In this document: positions 28,269 through 40,564 of the stretch, in pieces | Numbering within the stretch: position 1 is the first letter of the stretch | Layout: each line of letters starts with the position of its first letter | The notes under the pieces: model-generated | Databases searched by the model: none | Told to the model about the DNA's origin: nothing | The model's input: only the letters and a program-made list of their open reading frames with translations | Assembly (NCBI GenBank): GCA_012295275.1 | Contig: CM022666.1 | Span: 14,439,938 to 14,496,933, forward strand | Origin: Chrysomallon squamiferum | Lineage: Eukaryota; Mollusca; Gastropoda; Neomphalida; Peltospiridae | Direction of reading: 5' to 3' | Length of the DNA: 56,996 bases | Made by a program: the position numbers and the translations under genes

Positions 28269-28389
28269 TCTCTATTATTGTTTATGGATTTGAGGTGCTT
28301 TCTACAATGTAGTGACTTTGATATGTCAATTATTTGTTAGTTTTATCTGGTATATTTTCATCAAGTAAGTTATTTTATTTTATTTCTAG

Positions 28390-28698
28390 AACAAGATACA
28401 GAAGTGGCTGAAGAGGATGACAGGACAGTTCAGTCACAAAGTAAAACAAACAACAAAAAAGTGATAAAGGTAAAATTTAACATTTAGAGTAATTTCCCTT
28501 TTCTTGAAATGTTAAAAATTACTAAAATTTATATTTGTTTTTGTGCAATTTTAGATTTTAGTAGTAGCAGATTTTGCAACCCTCCCTGTCTGTCTGTGTG
28601 TCTGTGTGTCTAACTGTGTGTTTGTGTTTCTGCAGGTTAGTGATGATGAGTATCACATCAGGTCAGGGTCGTGTGAGGAGAAGAGCAGGCTCAAGTAA
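28390..28698 (+). pseudogene. ANKRD42-like acidic exon and possible terminal exon (28390-28469, 28636-28698)
   Basis: Exon 28390-28469 (TTTCTAG acceptor, GTAAAA donor) is the open counterpart of 13063-13155 and reads EQDTEVAEEDDRTVQSQSKT. A good acceptor (TTTCTGCAG) at 28627-28635 opens a region that joins in phase as VSDDEYHIRSGSCEEKSRLK then stop. Another frame of the same segment stays open to 28789, so the true frame is unsure. Neither frame resembles the ANKRD42 coiled coil found at 13487. Confidence 0.45.
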
Positions 28699-29296
28699 AA
28701 AGAAAAGTCAGGATGATGTCAGTCTTTGTCAGAGGAAATTACACACCTGTGAGAAAACCCCTCAATCAGCTCATTTCAGAGTTGTCTAGATCAACTGACA
28801 CTTTGGACTCTTAACAATGACAGTTTTTATAATTGTTGATATCTTTGTATACACTCAATAATGAAGTATTTTGAGTTAAGATTCTCAGTGTGAAATAAAA
28901 ATACCAGAAAGGTACTGTTATATCTGTTGTTGTTGTTTGTTTCTTCCTTAATATTAACAGCTAAAAATATGTTATATAGATATAATTTATATAAAAGAAT
29001 ATAATATAGATAGTATGTAATTTATACTTTCTTGTTTTACATACTGAAAGTTTATTTTTAATTATAAAGTTTTCATTCCGTTCGTTTTTATTAGCCAAAA
29101 TTCATTTAGAATTTAAATATTATTTGCAACATATGTACATTATAAAGCTGAATTTAATTTTTTTTTATTTTAATTTTAATTTATTTTGTTTGATATCCCA
29201 TCATTTATTTTCTTGTTTTATTTTTATAAATTTTTCTTGCATACTCTTTCGTTTCTTCCTCTTCAATAAAAAACAAAACAACAAAAAAATTTTAAA
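28699..29296. other. AT-rich end of contig A
   Basis: No gene seen after the possible terminal exon. It contains an AATAAA-like AAATAAAAATA word near 28893, then T-rich sequence to the gap. It is not homologous to the sequence on the other side of the gap. Confidence 0.5.
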
Positions 29297-29496
29297 NNNN
29301 NNNNNNNNNNNNNNNNNNNNNNNNNNNNNNNNNNNNNNNNNNNNNNNNNNNNNNNNNNNNNNNNNNNNNNNNNNNNNNNNNNNNNNNNNNNNNNNNNNNN
29401 NNNNNNNNNNNNNNNNNNNNNNNNNNNNNNNNNNNNNNNNNNNNNNNNNNNNNNNNNNNNNNNNNNNNNNNNNNNNNNNNNNNNNNNNNNNNNNNN
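29297..29496. other. Assembly gap (200 N)
   Basis: Exactly 200 N bases, a round number typical of an unmeasured scaffold join. The left side ends in AT-rich sequence after the ANKRD42-like copy. The right side begins in the middle of TRIM 3' flank homology (equivalent to about 4870 and 24910). Confidence 0.98.
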
Positions 29497-30006
29497 AACA
29501 TTTACCTGTTACACGTGTATTGTAATACAGTGTAATGTGTTCAAACAGTTAATTTACTCTTCACAAAAACACAGGTACACAGCACATAAAGAGTTAACTA
29601 ATTAACAAAGTAGACTAGATAGTCAACATGGACTGGAGGTGTAGAGAGACACTGTAGACTGAGGATTACTTCTAATGAGATATAAAACTGAAAATTTACT
29701 AAATTTATTACTTTTACAAATAATTTAGATAGTAAGTGTAATAGTCCATGTGTGTGTACAACTGTACATCTGTATGTCTGTGTGTGTATCTATATGTGTG
29801 TATAAATATGTGTATGTGTGTGTTTGTGTGTGTGTGTGTGTATGACACTGATAGCCTGTGTTTGTCACTGAGAATATTTATATTTAGTTTATTTAAATAC
29901 AGTACAGAGATAAACAATAACAGACAGACAGACAGTTATTCACTTTACAAATTTACTTTTGTTGTTTGTTTTTAAAGTAATTACTGTTTTGTTAAATAAT
30001 TTTACT
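29497..30006 (-). other. 3' UTR and flank of TRIM copy 3
   Basis: Reverse complement of the 3' regions of the other TRIM copies. It has a (GT)n-rich tract at 29745-29855 (CA on the gene strand) and AATAAA on the minus strand at 29704-29709. Homology runs up to the gap edge. Confidence 0.6.
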
Positions 30007-31076
30007 TTATGGGCAGATTAAAGAAGAGATCAGTTTGAGCAAAGTGGATTTCTTTGATAAATCAGGTAAAATTTTCACTTTCACATCAAAATGAGCAGAA
30101 CAGTAAACAGCAAACACAGGTATCAACGGTTGTGACACATCAACATCAGTCAGTGTGTGTACAAGTGTGTTAGTGTCTGTGTTTATCATGTGCAGAGTTT
30201 TACTTTGTGTGTCTAGTACTAGTGTAAGTGATGTGTGGACTAGTGTGTTTGTTTTAAAGTCACACACTGGAACATCACACTTGTACTTACCACAGGACCA
30301 AACATAAAAATACATTTTGTTGTGTTGTTTACAGCTGATAAAAGTAACACACCAAGCATGTTTATTATTAGCTATTTGAATTTCCTCATCACAGTGTCTC
30401 TCCTCACAGACTCCAATCTCAGCTGCTATGTAATCCAGTTCTGCACTTTCTAAAATGTGACAGGTTATTTCACTTTCCCAAACGTAACATTTGTTTTCTG
30501 TAAAACTTCTGTCTCCTGTTACTCCACTCATAACTTTCATCCTGTCTTCATTTTGGTTTTCTTCTACAGATCTTTTGTTAACTAATTCCTTGTTTTCATT
30601 AATACAACATGTCTCCCAGTTTAGTGTTTTTTCTGAAAACTTCATTGGTGTCACTGTGAAAATAAAATATGTTGTTAAATATTTCACTTTTACACTGTCA
30701 CTTTATACAATTGTTAACAATCAAATACAATTTTAAAACTTGTGTTTTTACACTTAAAAAATGAAAGTAAATAAATAAAATGTTTTATTAAAATAATTTA
30801 ATTCTACATTTAAATTTTATTATAATGTTGTTTACTTTCAATATACACAACTTATAATTATTTTTTTTTTTAAAGATTATTTATTGTTATTATTATTTTT
30901 GTCTTTATCAACATTGTCATCATGTATTTTTATCATCATTGTTATATTTAGAAGTAAATAAATAAAAACTGTTACTTACATGAAACTTCTCTGTGGATTC
31001 CTCTGTGACTGACAGGTTCAGGTTTTAAACACAGAAGTTTTCTTGTTTCAGGTGATTCTGTAAATATTATTGTAAA

Positions 31077-31119
<43 letters not shown>

Positions 31120-31122
31120 TTA

Positions 31123-31157
<35 letters not shown>

Positions 31158-31159
31158 TA

Positions 31160-31214
<55 letters not shown>

Positions 31215-33528
31215 ACAAATGTAAAATCAGAAGTAATACTAGTACTGTCTTTACAAGGAAAAATTAGTAGTATAACTTTTTATTACTTTACAAATTAGGA
31301 ATAGAAGTGTGAAAAATAAAAATACTGAATGACAGAACTATTTAAATATTAACTACCTAATTAAACTGAAAACACGTTATCTACTTATGTATACAAAATC
31401 TATACATTCATTCAAAATTTGTGAACCTGTTAACAATGAAAAATACCGCCTCGATGTTCGCTTGTCAAAATGTGCTCGAACCAGACAAGACACGCGACTC
31501 GATGTTATAAGTAGGTCAGCTTACGTAAAACTAAAATTTACCGTAGTAACCATAATAATAACTTACCTTTTATTATTCAGTTGCTGTATATTTTCAAATT
31601 AACGTTGTAATCTGTGTAAAGCTATGTATGTACCTCAAAATTGTTTTTACACAAAATTAATTCTTATGCGATGCCGATCAACATATAACTAATATTAATC
31701 AAAAAATCGTTTAGAATAAAAGAAAAACTGTTGTTTTTCTTTTCCACAATTATTTATTATGTTTTTGATTTGCTACTGTATTAAAGCCAAAATTGTATAA
31801 CACATTAGGAAACCTGTAACAGTTATTATTAAAGATCGTATTTATATCTCTTCCATTTAGTAGCATTCTTTTACTGGTAGTTGTCCATCATAGGACATTA
31901 ATTATGCAGACCTGGTTTATAAATTCAAAGATATTTGGAGACAATGTTCATAGAACAACTATATTTCCGACCATCACAACTATATTGCCCCATCAGTCAA
32001 CGATTCAGTGTATATCACGCATGCGCACCGGTTGAATTTTGTTATCATGTCGTTATGAAAGTTTTAACGGTTTACTTTCAGACCGTTTAATAAGTAACCA
32101 GTACACTGAATAAATAGACTGGAATATTTTCAGTGAACTTCTTCTAACACATTATCTAACGTCATTGCGTTTTTGGCGTCTGAAACATAAGCGTTTGCAA
32201 TGTCAGGCTAAAAATAGATGTATTACACATGATGTTGCGGGTAAATACGAAAAAGAAAATTTCACGGTCCGATGTTCACTAATAATATATATCTTTTTAA
32301 TAAAAATAATCTGCAGGAATATATTAATTAACCGAATGAATTCGTTTCGGAGAGATCCAATAGCTTCCCTACCTTCACATTTATTATTATCATTAGTATT
32401 AAAGTTCATACCTGTATCGTCCTCCTTGAAAATTATGCCATCATACAAAGTAACACTTCGCTCCAACACTTTGTTGACTTGTTGAAACGTGTCGTCCAAG
32501 GTAATTTGCTGCACGGGAACATCAACCAGCTGTAGACTTTCAGTTAGAGACTGAATCCTTTGTTCTAGAGATTCACACATCTGTAGAAACTCTGCACCTT
32601 TTGCAAACTGCATCGCCTGTTGACAGTAGAGAACATGATCGTTCTTTTCACGTTGTGACTCGGCAATTACTTTTATCTGTTCATCTCGCACAGCTTTCTG
32701 TGTGTCTATGTTGGAAGCAACATCTTGTTTCATCTGTTCCTTTCTCTCTGATAATTTTGCTATAACTGTGTCATACGAGTCATCAATTGTTTTCAAGAGA
32801 TGTGCTTTGCTTGCATCCAGTGTTGTGTTTTCTTGTTTCAGTTTCTTGCTGTGTTGTTCTGAAACGTCTTTTGAGGCTTGTAACTTGTTTAATTTTGTCA
32901 TGATGTAATGTTTCTTCTCTTCGTAAATGTCTCTCAGGTTACAGATGTCGTGATCTCTGTGATAAACATGAACACAAGAAGAACAGAGGGCTGACCAACA
33001 CTGTTTACAAAACAGATCAAGTTTCATATGGACATGATCTTTACACATCTCTTTCTGCTGAAGAAAATATTCATCTGAGGTGATCTTACGCAGTTCTGTT
33101 AAAGAAATCGTTTTATGTTGTTTTGTAACTTTAATTTTCTTGTGAGCCAGCAGACATTCATCACACAAGTAATCGTCACAATCCTGGCACCAATGTGTTG
33201 CTTTAGAATGTCTTTCACAGATTTGACATAATAACTGGTCCGGTTTGTTCTTCATGTTCAGATACTCCACTAAATTGCATACACTTCTGTTTCGCTCAAA
33301 CGACTCTTCTATGGAGTTGTTAACAGGAAACGGTTTTCTACAGTTAGGACATGTAAGTCCATGTTCTGAATTGTTCCAGATTCTATGAAGACAAGTAGTA
33401 CAGAAAGTGTGATAACACGGCAGTATACGTGGACATTTATCTTCCTCATCAAACGAATCCTCACATATACTACAAGTAGCAAACTCTTCTTTTAGCTCTA
33501 AAAGTGGTACAACCGCTTTTTCAGCCAT
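30007..33528 (-). CDS. TRIM-family RING/B-box/coiled-coil/SPRY protein, copy 3 (exons 33528-32412, 31057-30980, 30653-30007)
   Basis: An intact 613-residue paralogue or allele of the gene at 725-4220, with the same exon lengths (1117, 78, 647 nt), phases and splice sites. The RING keeps all eight ligands (C19, C22, C38, H40, C43, C46, C60, C63). B-box 1 (LLCQICERHSKATHWCQDC...) and B-box 2 (MCKDHVHMKLDLFCKQC...) keep theirs too. A coiled coil follows, and exon 3 gives SPRY. Differences from copy 1 are scattered, with more in the B-box 1 to B-box 2 region and the SPRY middle (about 30270-30450). The open frame of exon 1 runs on to 32203, but the donor at 32411-32404 (GTATGAAC) fits the exon pattern. 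The ATG is 37 nt after the 5' UTR splice acceptor (33567-33566). Probably an E3 ubiquitin ligase; the target is unknown. Confidence 0.85.
30980..31057 (-). CDS. TRIM copy 3, exon 2 (linker, 78 nt)
   Basis: Same 26-residue linker as at 3159-3236, with TTTACAG acceptor and GTAAGT donor on the minus strand. One visible difference is TCCACAGAG in place of TCTACAGAG (Tyr to His). Confidence 0.8.
31078..31212. repeat. (TTA)n microsatellite in TRIM copy 3 intron 1
   Basis: Three TTA runs split by short AT-rich spacers just upstream (gene strand) of the exon 2 acceptor. Copy 1 has a shorter run at the same place (3097-3150). Confidence 0.9.
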
Positions 33529-33565
33529 CGTACAACAGTCTCTCTTTGTTAATGAGATGATCCGG

Positions 33566-34716
33566 CTAAAAAATTAAAAATATTATTGGTGATAATGATT
33601 TCATTTCTATTATTATTATTATTATTATTTCCTGAGGAAGCATTTAAGAACTCAACAAACTGGTTTATTTATAATTAGCACTGATTACATTGATAAATAA
33701 CAGTAAGAATAATAGATAAATAAATAAATGGACCCATAACAATAACAATGATAAGGATAAGAAAAGAAACACAAAATTGACTATCGTGTTCTGAAAAATA
33801 CGTGCAGCATTGCTACATTGTAGAAACGTGTTTCTCTTATTATATCTTATGTTCTTAAATTACATAAATTTTTATAAATCTTGAAATTTATGATTCGTTC
33901 ATCTAGTACGTAAGATCAAATTAATATTTTCTTTTATATCCATGAATTATTCTGTTATCAAAATGTGATGAATTAAAGAACAACTTTCGAACGTTCATCA
34001 GGTGAGAAACAGAATTTGTTTTCTTTTTTCTTTTTTCCTTGTCATTAATACAATTTAACTAGGACTAAACAACTTCGACAACGACGGACACAAATATGGA
34101 GCATGTTGAATATCAGACTTACAGGTCGTGCGATCGCCCCTCGTTACAGAAGCAATGAGACTTTCTCTTCACTCGTTTATCAAAGAAGTATGGATTTTTA
34201 CGTTTATGGGAAGACACACATAAGATATATCTTAGTGCTAGTTAGAGTAGTCGTTGGGGTAACGACAGCGACTTTATTTTCTTACTTGAATAAAAACAAT
34301 GTTGCAAAAATCATTAGTGTATTAATGTGAGGACTCGACGACAACAACAGTAACAACAACAAATTTAACAATAACAATAATAATAACAATAATAACAAGT
34401 AAGATAACAATACTAACAATATCACTACTGCTAGTAGTAATAGTAGAAATAATAATATAACAATAAGAACTTTATTTTATCTGTGGGAAGACGTATATAA
34501 AACGTATCTTACTTCTAATAGTAGACTTTACAGTAAGGACAACGACTTTCATTTCTTACATCACTACAATATAACAGAAATCAGAATAAATCTACAAAAC
34601 TGCATTAATGTCATGCTAATAATAAAGTAAAATCATCATCATCATCATCATTAACAACTGCGACAACTACAACAACAACCACAATAATAATATAAGAAAA
34701 AACAAAGTGATCTTAC
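33566..34716 (-). other. 5' UTR intron of TRIM copy 3
   Basis: Bounded on the minus strand by a GTAAGATCAC donor (34716) and a TTTTTTAG acceptor (33566-33567). It is AT-rich with AAC/AAT simple repeats at 34340-34400 and ATC repeats at 34632-34650. No gene inside. Confidence 0.55.
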
Positions 34717-34880
34717 CTAAGTCAAAATTCAGTCTTGTTTTAAGATAAAGTTGACAGTTATTTTGTTTTAAGCTTCAACTCAGATTCGATCCATCGTCTT
34801 TTTTATATCAACCCTGCACAAATAGTCCCGAACTGCAGATACCTCAAATCTCCTTATATGGCTTGATTTAACCACTGCGG
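34717..34880 (-). promoter_or_regulatory. Promoter region and 5' UTR exon of TRIM copy 3
   Basis: Reverse complement matches 22800-22958 upstream of TRIM copy 2. It has a minus-strand TATATAAAAAAGA-like patch near 34800-34812 and the ATATAAGGA word near 34853-34861. The exon ends at 34717 before the GTAAGA donor. The TSS is not determinable by eye. Confidence 0.5.
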
Positions 34881-35413
34881 TAATATTACTACGCCGTGGG
34901 ACGACTGTCTTTTAAAAGAGGGTCGTAACAACCTTTTGGAGAGAGGGGGCCAGACAGTTATGCAGTGTTTTGGGGGAGAGCCAAGATATCAAAAGTATCA
35001 TACACAGACACAAACACACACACACACAGACACACACACACACACAGACACACACACACAGACACACACACAAAATCTCTTGTGGGTTGGATGTGGCCCG
35101 TGGACCAAAGTCTTCCGACCCTTTTTTATCATATACCTCCCTTGCTATAAAGACGTGTCTTTACCTGTGTTTGTGTATAACCAATGATCACTGCTTATTT
35201 GAATTGTGAAACTCGAGTGAGTCATCGCACACTGAACTTTGTCACTTCTAGACAGAGCCGCGTTATAAAATTTCAAGTGGACTATACTGTTGTTGGTTTT
35301 AGTCAGGACATTATTTTATTTTCTCTTTTTTTTTTCTCTTTTTTTTTCCTTATTCTTTCCTACTCTTCATATTTATGTTTATTCATTCATTCTAATTTTT
35401 TATTTCTTCATTT

Positions 35414-35444
<31 letters not shown>

Positions 35445-35699
35445 CTTTTTTACACCTCACTTACAATTTAAAAAGTTTTAATATTAAAATACTAAAAATA
35501 TTAGCTGTGTGCTTGTGACTTCCTTGAAATTTTTGTGCCGCCACAAAGAAACAATAAATTAACTTTTTAATTAATTAATGTATACATATAAATAAATCCA
35601 TAAATAGGTACATTTATATAAATATACAAAAAATAGAAAAATAAATACATATATAAACAAGCAAACAGATATTAATATTAAATAATTTAATATGTTGAT
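34881..35699. other. Intergenic, upstream of TRIM copy 3
   Basis: Contains a (CA)n/(CACAGA)n tract at 34998-35070, a piece homologous (inverted) to 19850-20050 (35085-35290), and TTTA runs at about 35417-35445. No gene. Confidence 0.55.
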
Positions 35700-37600
35700 T
35701 TCTCCTTTTCTGATTAATAAACAAACACTGAAGTCTTGATTATTTTGTTCTCCACTTTAACACGCATGGGTCAAACGAATATTTGTTTATGATGTAACCA
35801 TGGCAATGAGCTTTTCTCTTGACTTTGATGTAAGTATAGTCATACATCGATTAACCACGAAGAAACATAAATTATAACGTTTCTTTCAATCAAACGAGAT
35901 TTATATAGGTGAAACAACATGTAAAACTAAATTTTAAAATTTGTTTGCACAGTTATTCTAAAAAGAATGTTTCAAAACTCTCGCTCAAACACACATGCAC
36001 ACACACAAACATCCACATATACTTGTTTGTTTTCTTTGTCATGTTAAAGATTAGTTATATTGTGGTTTAACTGTATTTTAAAATAAACAATCACATTAAA
36101 ATTAACAACGAGTATATCTCTTCAAAATTAATACGGTATTTTAATATATCAATTTCGTTAAACATATGACATTATTGTTCAGACGTTACTTAATTTGTAG
36201 CATTAAAAATAATAAAATTATGAAAGAACTGAACACCTCAGACGAGATGTGATTATTTGCACATATTGTTTATAACAACTGTACATAGCAACTACCTACA
36301 CAAACTGTTTCGTGTCTTACGTATTGTCAAATATGTCAACTTTAAAACAGATCAACGCAATGAACTGATTTCAATGAAATTAAAAGGAAAACTAATTTCT
36401 GTTGGCTGAGTAGAAAATATTTATCATTTTTTAAACGTTAAATAGAAAATATAAAAGGCGTGAATCTTACAGTATATCTATAGCTTGTATTACTTGTTTC
36501 TGTACAGATACTTTGTATCATACAACAGTTTTAAAATGACTGTTGTCTATATTATGTGGTTGTATATTCAGTTTACATATAAATGTATAGTGTTTGGCTG
36601 TGTCAAATCATTCACTGATACCGCGGGAGTAATAACGTCAAGACGAACGTATTTGATGTAGCACAAGATGAAAAACAAAATAAAAATTAAGTGAGCGAAA
36701 GAAAAAATAACAGATTAATTTTGATTAAATATGAGCTAAACTTCGGCTGTTTCTTGAACTAACTTAGGAAAGAAAAATTTAATTTACGAAATAATTCTAT
36801 TTTAACAATTAACTTTGAAAAAAAAAAAAATGAAGAAAGTAAAAAGAAAGAAAGAAAGAAAGAAAGAAATAAAATGAAAAAAAAAAAAAAAATGTATTGA
36901 CCGTGATAACCAGATAACAGTTTCGTATATTCTTTAATTAATTTATTAAATCACTACTGACAATAATATTCAGTGCTTTTTGATTAAATCTAAATATAAA
37001 CGATGTATTAATAACAAATATGTACTGATATCTTAATATGATAAATGTTAGGTGTAATGTTTTCTTATACCTCTATTTGACACAAGTAGATCTGTATACA
37101 CCCACATCAAGACAGCTTGATAGATGCATGTAAGGACAGACAAACAAACAGAAAGGTAGATCTGTCTATACAAACAGAAAGATTATCCATTCTTATGTTG
37201 AATTTGTTGAATTTGGCTTAACAATATAAAACTATTGGACTTGGGTTGTTTTGTTTTTTTTTTTTTTGTTTGTTTGTTTGATTGTCTGTTTGTTTGTTTG
37301 TTTGTTTGTTTGTTTTGTTTTGATTGTTTGGGTAGTTGGTTAGCTAGTTGGTCTTTTTGTATTACTGATGTGTACTATTGCGGTTTAACAGTGTTTTCAA
37401 ACAAATAACTAATTCATGTTGAGAATTTGAATATCTCTTCAAAATTGATATAATATTTTAATTTCACCAAATTCATTTCTCTTTATTTTTTTCTTTCTTA
37501 TAGTTTTAATTTGTTACTGTGAAAATAATAAAATTATAAATGAACTAAAATAGTATACAGGAGACTCAGATGAGATGTGAGTATTGGTTCATTACAACTG
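35700..37600 (-). repeat. Inverted portion of the tandem array, next to TRIM copy 3
   Basis: Minus-strand counterparts of the array elements at 14850-22300. The region resembling 19390-19540 and 22140-22300 is at 35700-35870, the ATGCATGTTGTTAA-type segment near 36100 and again near 37420, and the core near 36275-36350 and 37590-37620. No long (GA)n tract survives here. Confidence 0.65.
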
Positions 37601-37719
37601 TATACAGCAACTACATACATTGTTTAAAGTTTCAGTTTAATTCAATTTTTATCCATTCGGAAATTTGCACATTGCAGTGTAGGGACAATTGTTGAAAGAA
37701 GAACAAACTATTTGGCAAG

Positions 37720-38730
37720 TCTTATTAATAAGCAATGAATAAATTCGGGTTACATGTTATTTACAAGTAAAATGTGTTTGTGTTTGTGCAAGTCACTGGT
37801 CCAGGGTTCAAGTTACTGGGTGTACGACTAAAGCAAACAGGCGACTTGCAATGAACTCCAACCCCTCTGAATGTAACGTCGTTTAGCCGACATATATCAA
37901 CGTGATTTTTCTTGTCTATGTATATATCTATGAATGTATATATGTATGTGTATTTTTATTATATGCTTCCCCTGGTATTAAAATGTGATTACCTCTGTTT
38001 GAATAATTTTCACATCAGTCATTTAACTTTTTATTGGTTTTGTAAACTTAAGGATTGTCAAATACGAGTGACTCAGTAGTAAAGAGTGCGACTTTTATTA
38101 CAAAATGTTCTTCAGTTTTATATAAACTAATTCCGTACTGAAAAATCTAATTCATATTTGAAATAGTTTTACTTCGGGCACATATGAATGTACATTTAAA
38201 AACAAGATTTATCACAGTCAGTTTTCTAATACAATATTTCTATTACTGTATTTCTTTTATTAAGTAATTTAATTGTTTGTTTCATCTGTTTGTTTGATTA
38301 GGTATTTATTTACATTATTTCTAAGTGTTAAGTTTTTACTTCATTATAAAGTAATTTGAGAGACTCTGAAACTCCATGTTTATTTACATACAATTACTTA
38401 GCACATTTTAAACAGATTATTCGGCACCTTGTCTACCTATGAGTCTGATATTCTGATGAACTGATTAGATTTTGAAATTTTATACACCTTAGTCTCTTTA
38501 AGAATTGCACGTTTTGTTGTTAGCGACGATACAAATAACAGCTTCTTACAATGAATGTCTTTGAACGTCCTACACCATTATTACAATGTAAGCTGGGAAA
38601 ATCTGCTACTCGGGTTACTCGGTATTTACAAGGTGAAGTGTATTTGTGATTTTACAAGTCATAGGTCAATGGGTCAATTCACCTGCATGGTCCATCTGAA
38701 GACCTAAAGTTTATTTTTCCTACGATTTTT
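37720..38730 (+). repeat. Pair of degenerate direct repeats with tRNA-like B-box words
   Basis: 37738-37840 and 38608-38720 share an order: CGGGTTAC, TATTTACAAG, GTGTTTGTG/GTATTTGTG, a CAAGTCA word, a GGTC(C/A) word, GGTTCAAGT/GGTCAATTC, then a CTAAAG end. The GGTTCAA word resembles a Pol III B box and GACTCAGTAGTAAAGAGTGC at 38070-38089 resembles an A-box region. This would fit decayed tRNA-derived SINEs, with low certainty. Confidence 0.3.
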
Positions 38731-39069
38731 CTTCTTTGTCCACTAAAAACTTTCGGTTAAAGTAAATTTTCTTTCATGTGCTAGATAATAAAGATCAAAT
38801 TGGCTGTCCCAAATCTCCTGATACGATTTCTATTAACCAGTGTGGTAACATTACTAACTCTTTTGGTCTTTTGTTCTTTTTTTAAAATTATTTCTAAGGT
38901 TTCTTTCTGATTTTTCTTGACTAAAGCAGCAAATTCTATTACATATTTTCTACCAGTTGTATTTTCTTCCATATTTTCAAGATTTCTTAACGTGTAACCC
39001 GATAAATAACACTTAGTATGTAAAAAGATGTTGTCTGTTACAAAATAATACAGTTATTACAATTCTCTT
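38731..39069. other. Intergenic, nothing recognised
   Basis: AT-rich. The minus-strand frame 38781-38972 is lysine-rich with no recognisable domain and no copy elsewhere in the window. Confidence 0.45.
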
Positions 39070-39089
39070 GGTGTGCTTTCCTCGCGAAA

Positions 39090-39282
39090 CAGAAGCGCGT
39101 GACACATTATCGCAACACGTGACAAAACAGAAGCGTGTGACACATTATCGCAACACGTGACAAAACAGAAGCGCGTGACACATGATCGCAACACGTGACA
39201 AAACAGAAGCGCGTGACACATTATCGCAACACGTGACAAAACAGAAGCGTGTGACACATGATCGCAACACGTGACAAAACAG
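39090..39282. repeat. 38-bp minisatellite with CACGTG in every unit (about 5 copies)
   Basis: Units of 38 bp beginning GCG(C/T)GTGACACAT at about 39094, 39132, 39170, 39208 and 39246, each containing AACACGTGACAAAACAGAA. The CACGTG E-box core is in every unit. Single related words (AGCACGTGACAC) occur just downstream at 39341 and at 45743. Confidence 0.9.
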
Positions 39283-39925
39283 ATTGTTCTTCAGTTTTAA
39301 AACTAAACTAAAACTTGTATGTTAAGGTGGGCGTTTGTAGCAGCACGTGACACAAATCCTACTCAGCAGGTGCATAGGTCAAGTTCCGTTATCAGAAGTC
39401 CATAGCAGTGTTTACACTAGTTTTGTTTGAAACTCCAGCTGAACGTCTGTTGTAAAATTTAATTTTGAAAAATACAAGGTTGACGATGACACGTAGATTT
39501 TAAAATATTTGAAAAAGTAGAAATCTGTGACATCTCTCGTTCACTGGTATTTGCCGTATTCAATTTTATATACATGTATCTCAATAAGCATGATACTTAA
39601 AAGATAAAGATATTGTAAAATTAAAATTGATTTAAGTATCTTCTCCAATGGATTAACTAAACCATACGAATAACACAAAATTATTATTAATAATAACAAT
39701 AATAATGTTAATAATAACGGCAGTAATAAGAAATAAAGAAATATACAGACAGTCTGATCGTGGTACTGATTTGATTAACAGAAACAATAAACATTAACAT
39801 GCTTAAACGCAAATACAAACATACTGGCATTATCTAAACATCTTTGAATAACTCATTAACTAATTTACACCTGCATGCACAAGAATATGCGTGTATTTAT
39901 GAACATGTATGCATGTGTGTATGTG

Positions 39926-39966
<41 letters not shown>
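39270..39966 (+). repeat. Segmental duplicate X, first copy
   Basis: 39290-39520 (GTTCTTCAG..., GGGCGTTTGT, TTTTGAAAAATACAAGGTTG) through the CT tract at 39928-39966 matches 46460-47170 closely and 45690-46100 more distantly, all in the same orientation. No coding potential. Confidence 0.75.
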
Positions 39967-39997
<31 letters not shown>

Positions 39998-39998
39998 A

Positions 39999-40049
<51 letters not shown>

Positions 40050-40095
40050 AATACATATATACATACATACCCTATATACATACATACATAAATAC

Positions 40096-40127
<32 letters not shown>

Positions 40128-40170
40128 GTACGCACCCATAAATAGAAACACATATGCATACATACATATA
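39928..40170. repeat. (CT)n, (AT)n and (CATA)n microsatellite cluster
   Basis: CT run 39928-39966, then AT and ACATAC runs to about 40170. Open frames here are repeat translations only. Confidence 0.9.
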
Positions 40171-40533
40171 TACGTACACACACACAGATGTACGCAGAAA
40201 CGACGAAAGACAGAAAGAACGGCGTGCTTCGTGGGAAGCGATGATTACTCTCAGTTATTGAGCAACTCTTTTAATCTTGTCTTCGTGGCGGAAATGAAAC
40301 ATCGTCCGCCATTGGAGTGCGGGGGAATAGGTGAAGTAATTTCGAGTGACACCAGCGCATCTGAAGAGTTTGTGACGTCGTGACTGGACTTTGTCCTCCT
40401 GTTCCAGTGCGTTCCCGAATGTTGTCTATGTGCAGAGTCTAATCAGACGTACACAAGACAGAGAATATTCAAATACTAAAATACATGCACACATACAAAC
40501 TATTTCTTTTCGTATTGGCAAGTTTTTAAATTA

Positions 40534-40564
<31 letters not shown>

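Noticed and set aside
38781-38972. Lysine-rich minus-strand frame
   Set aside because: No recognised domain, no paired copy and no splice or promoter context in AT-rich sequence.
39057-39257. Open frame of repeated MCHALLFCHVLRS units
   Set aside because: It is the minus-strand reading of the 38-bp minisatellite. A 38-bp unit shifts frame each copy, so the open frame is chance.
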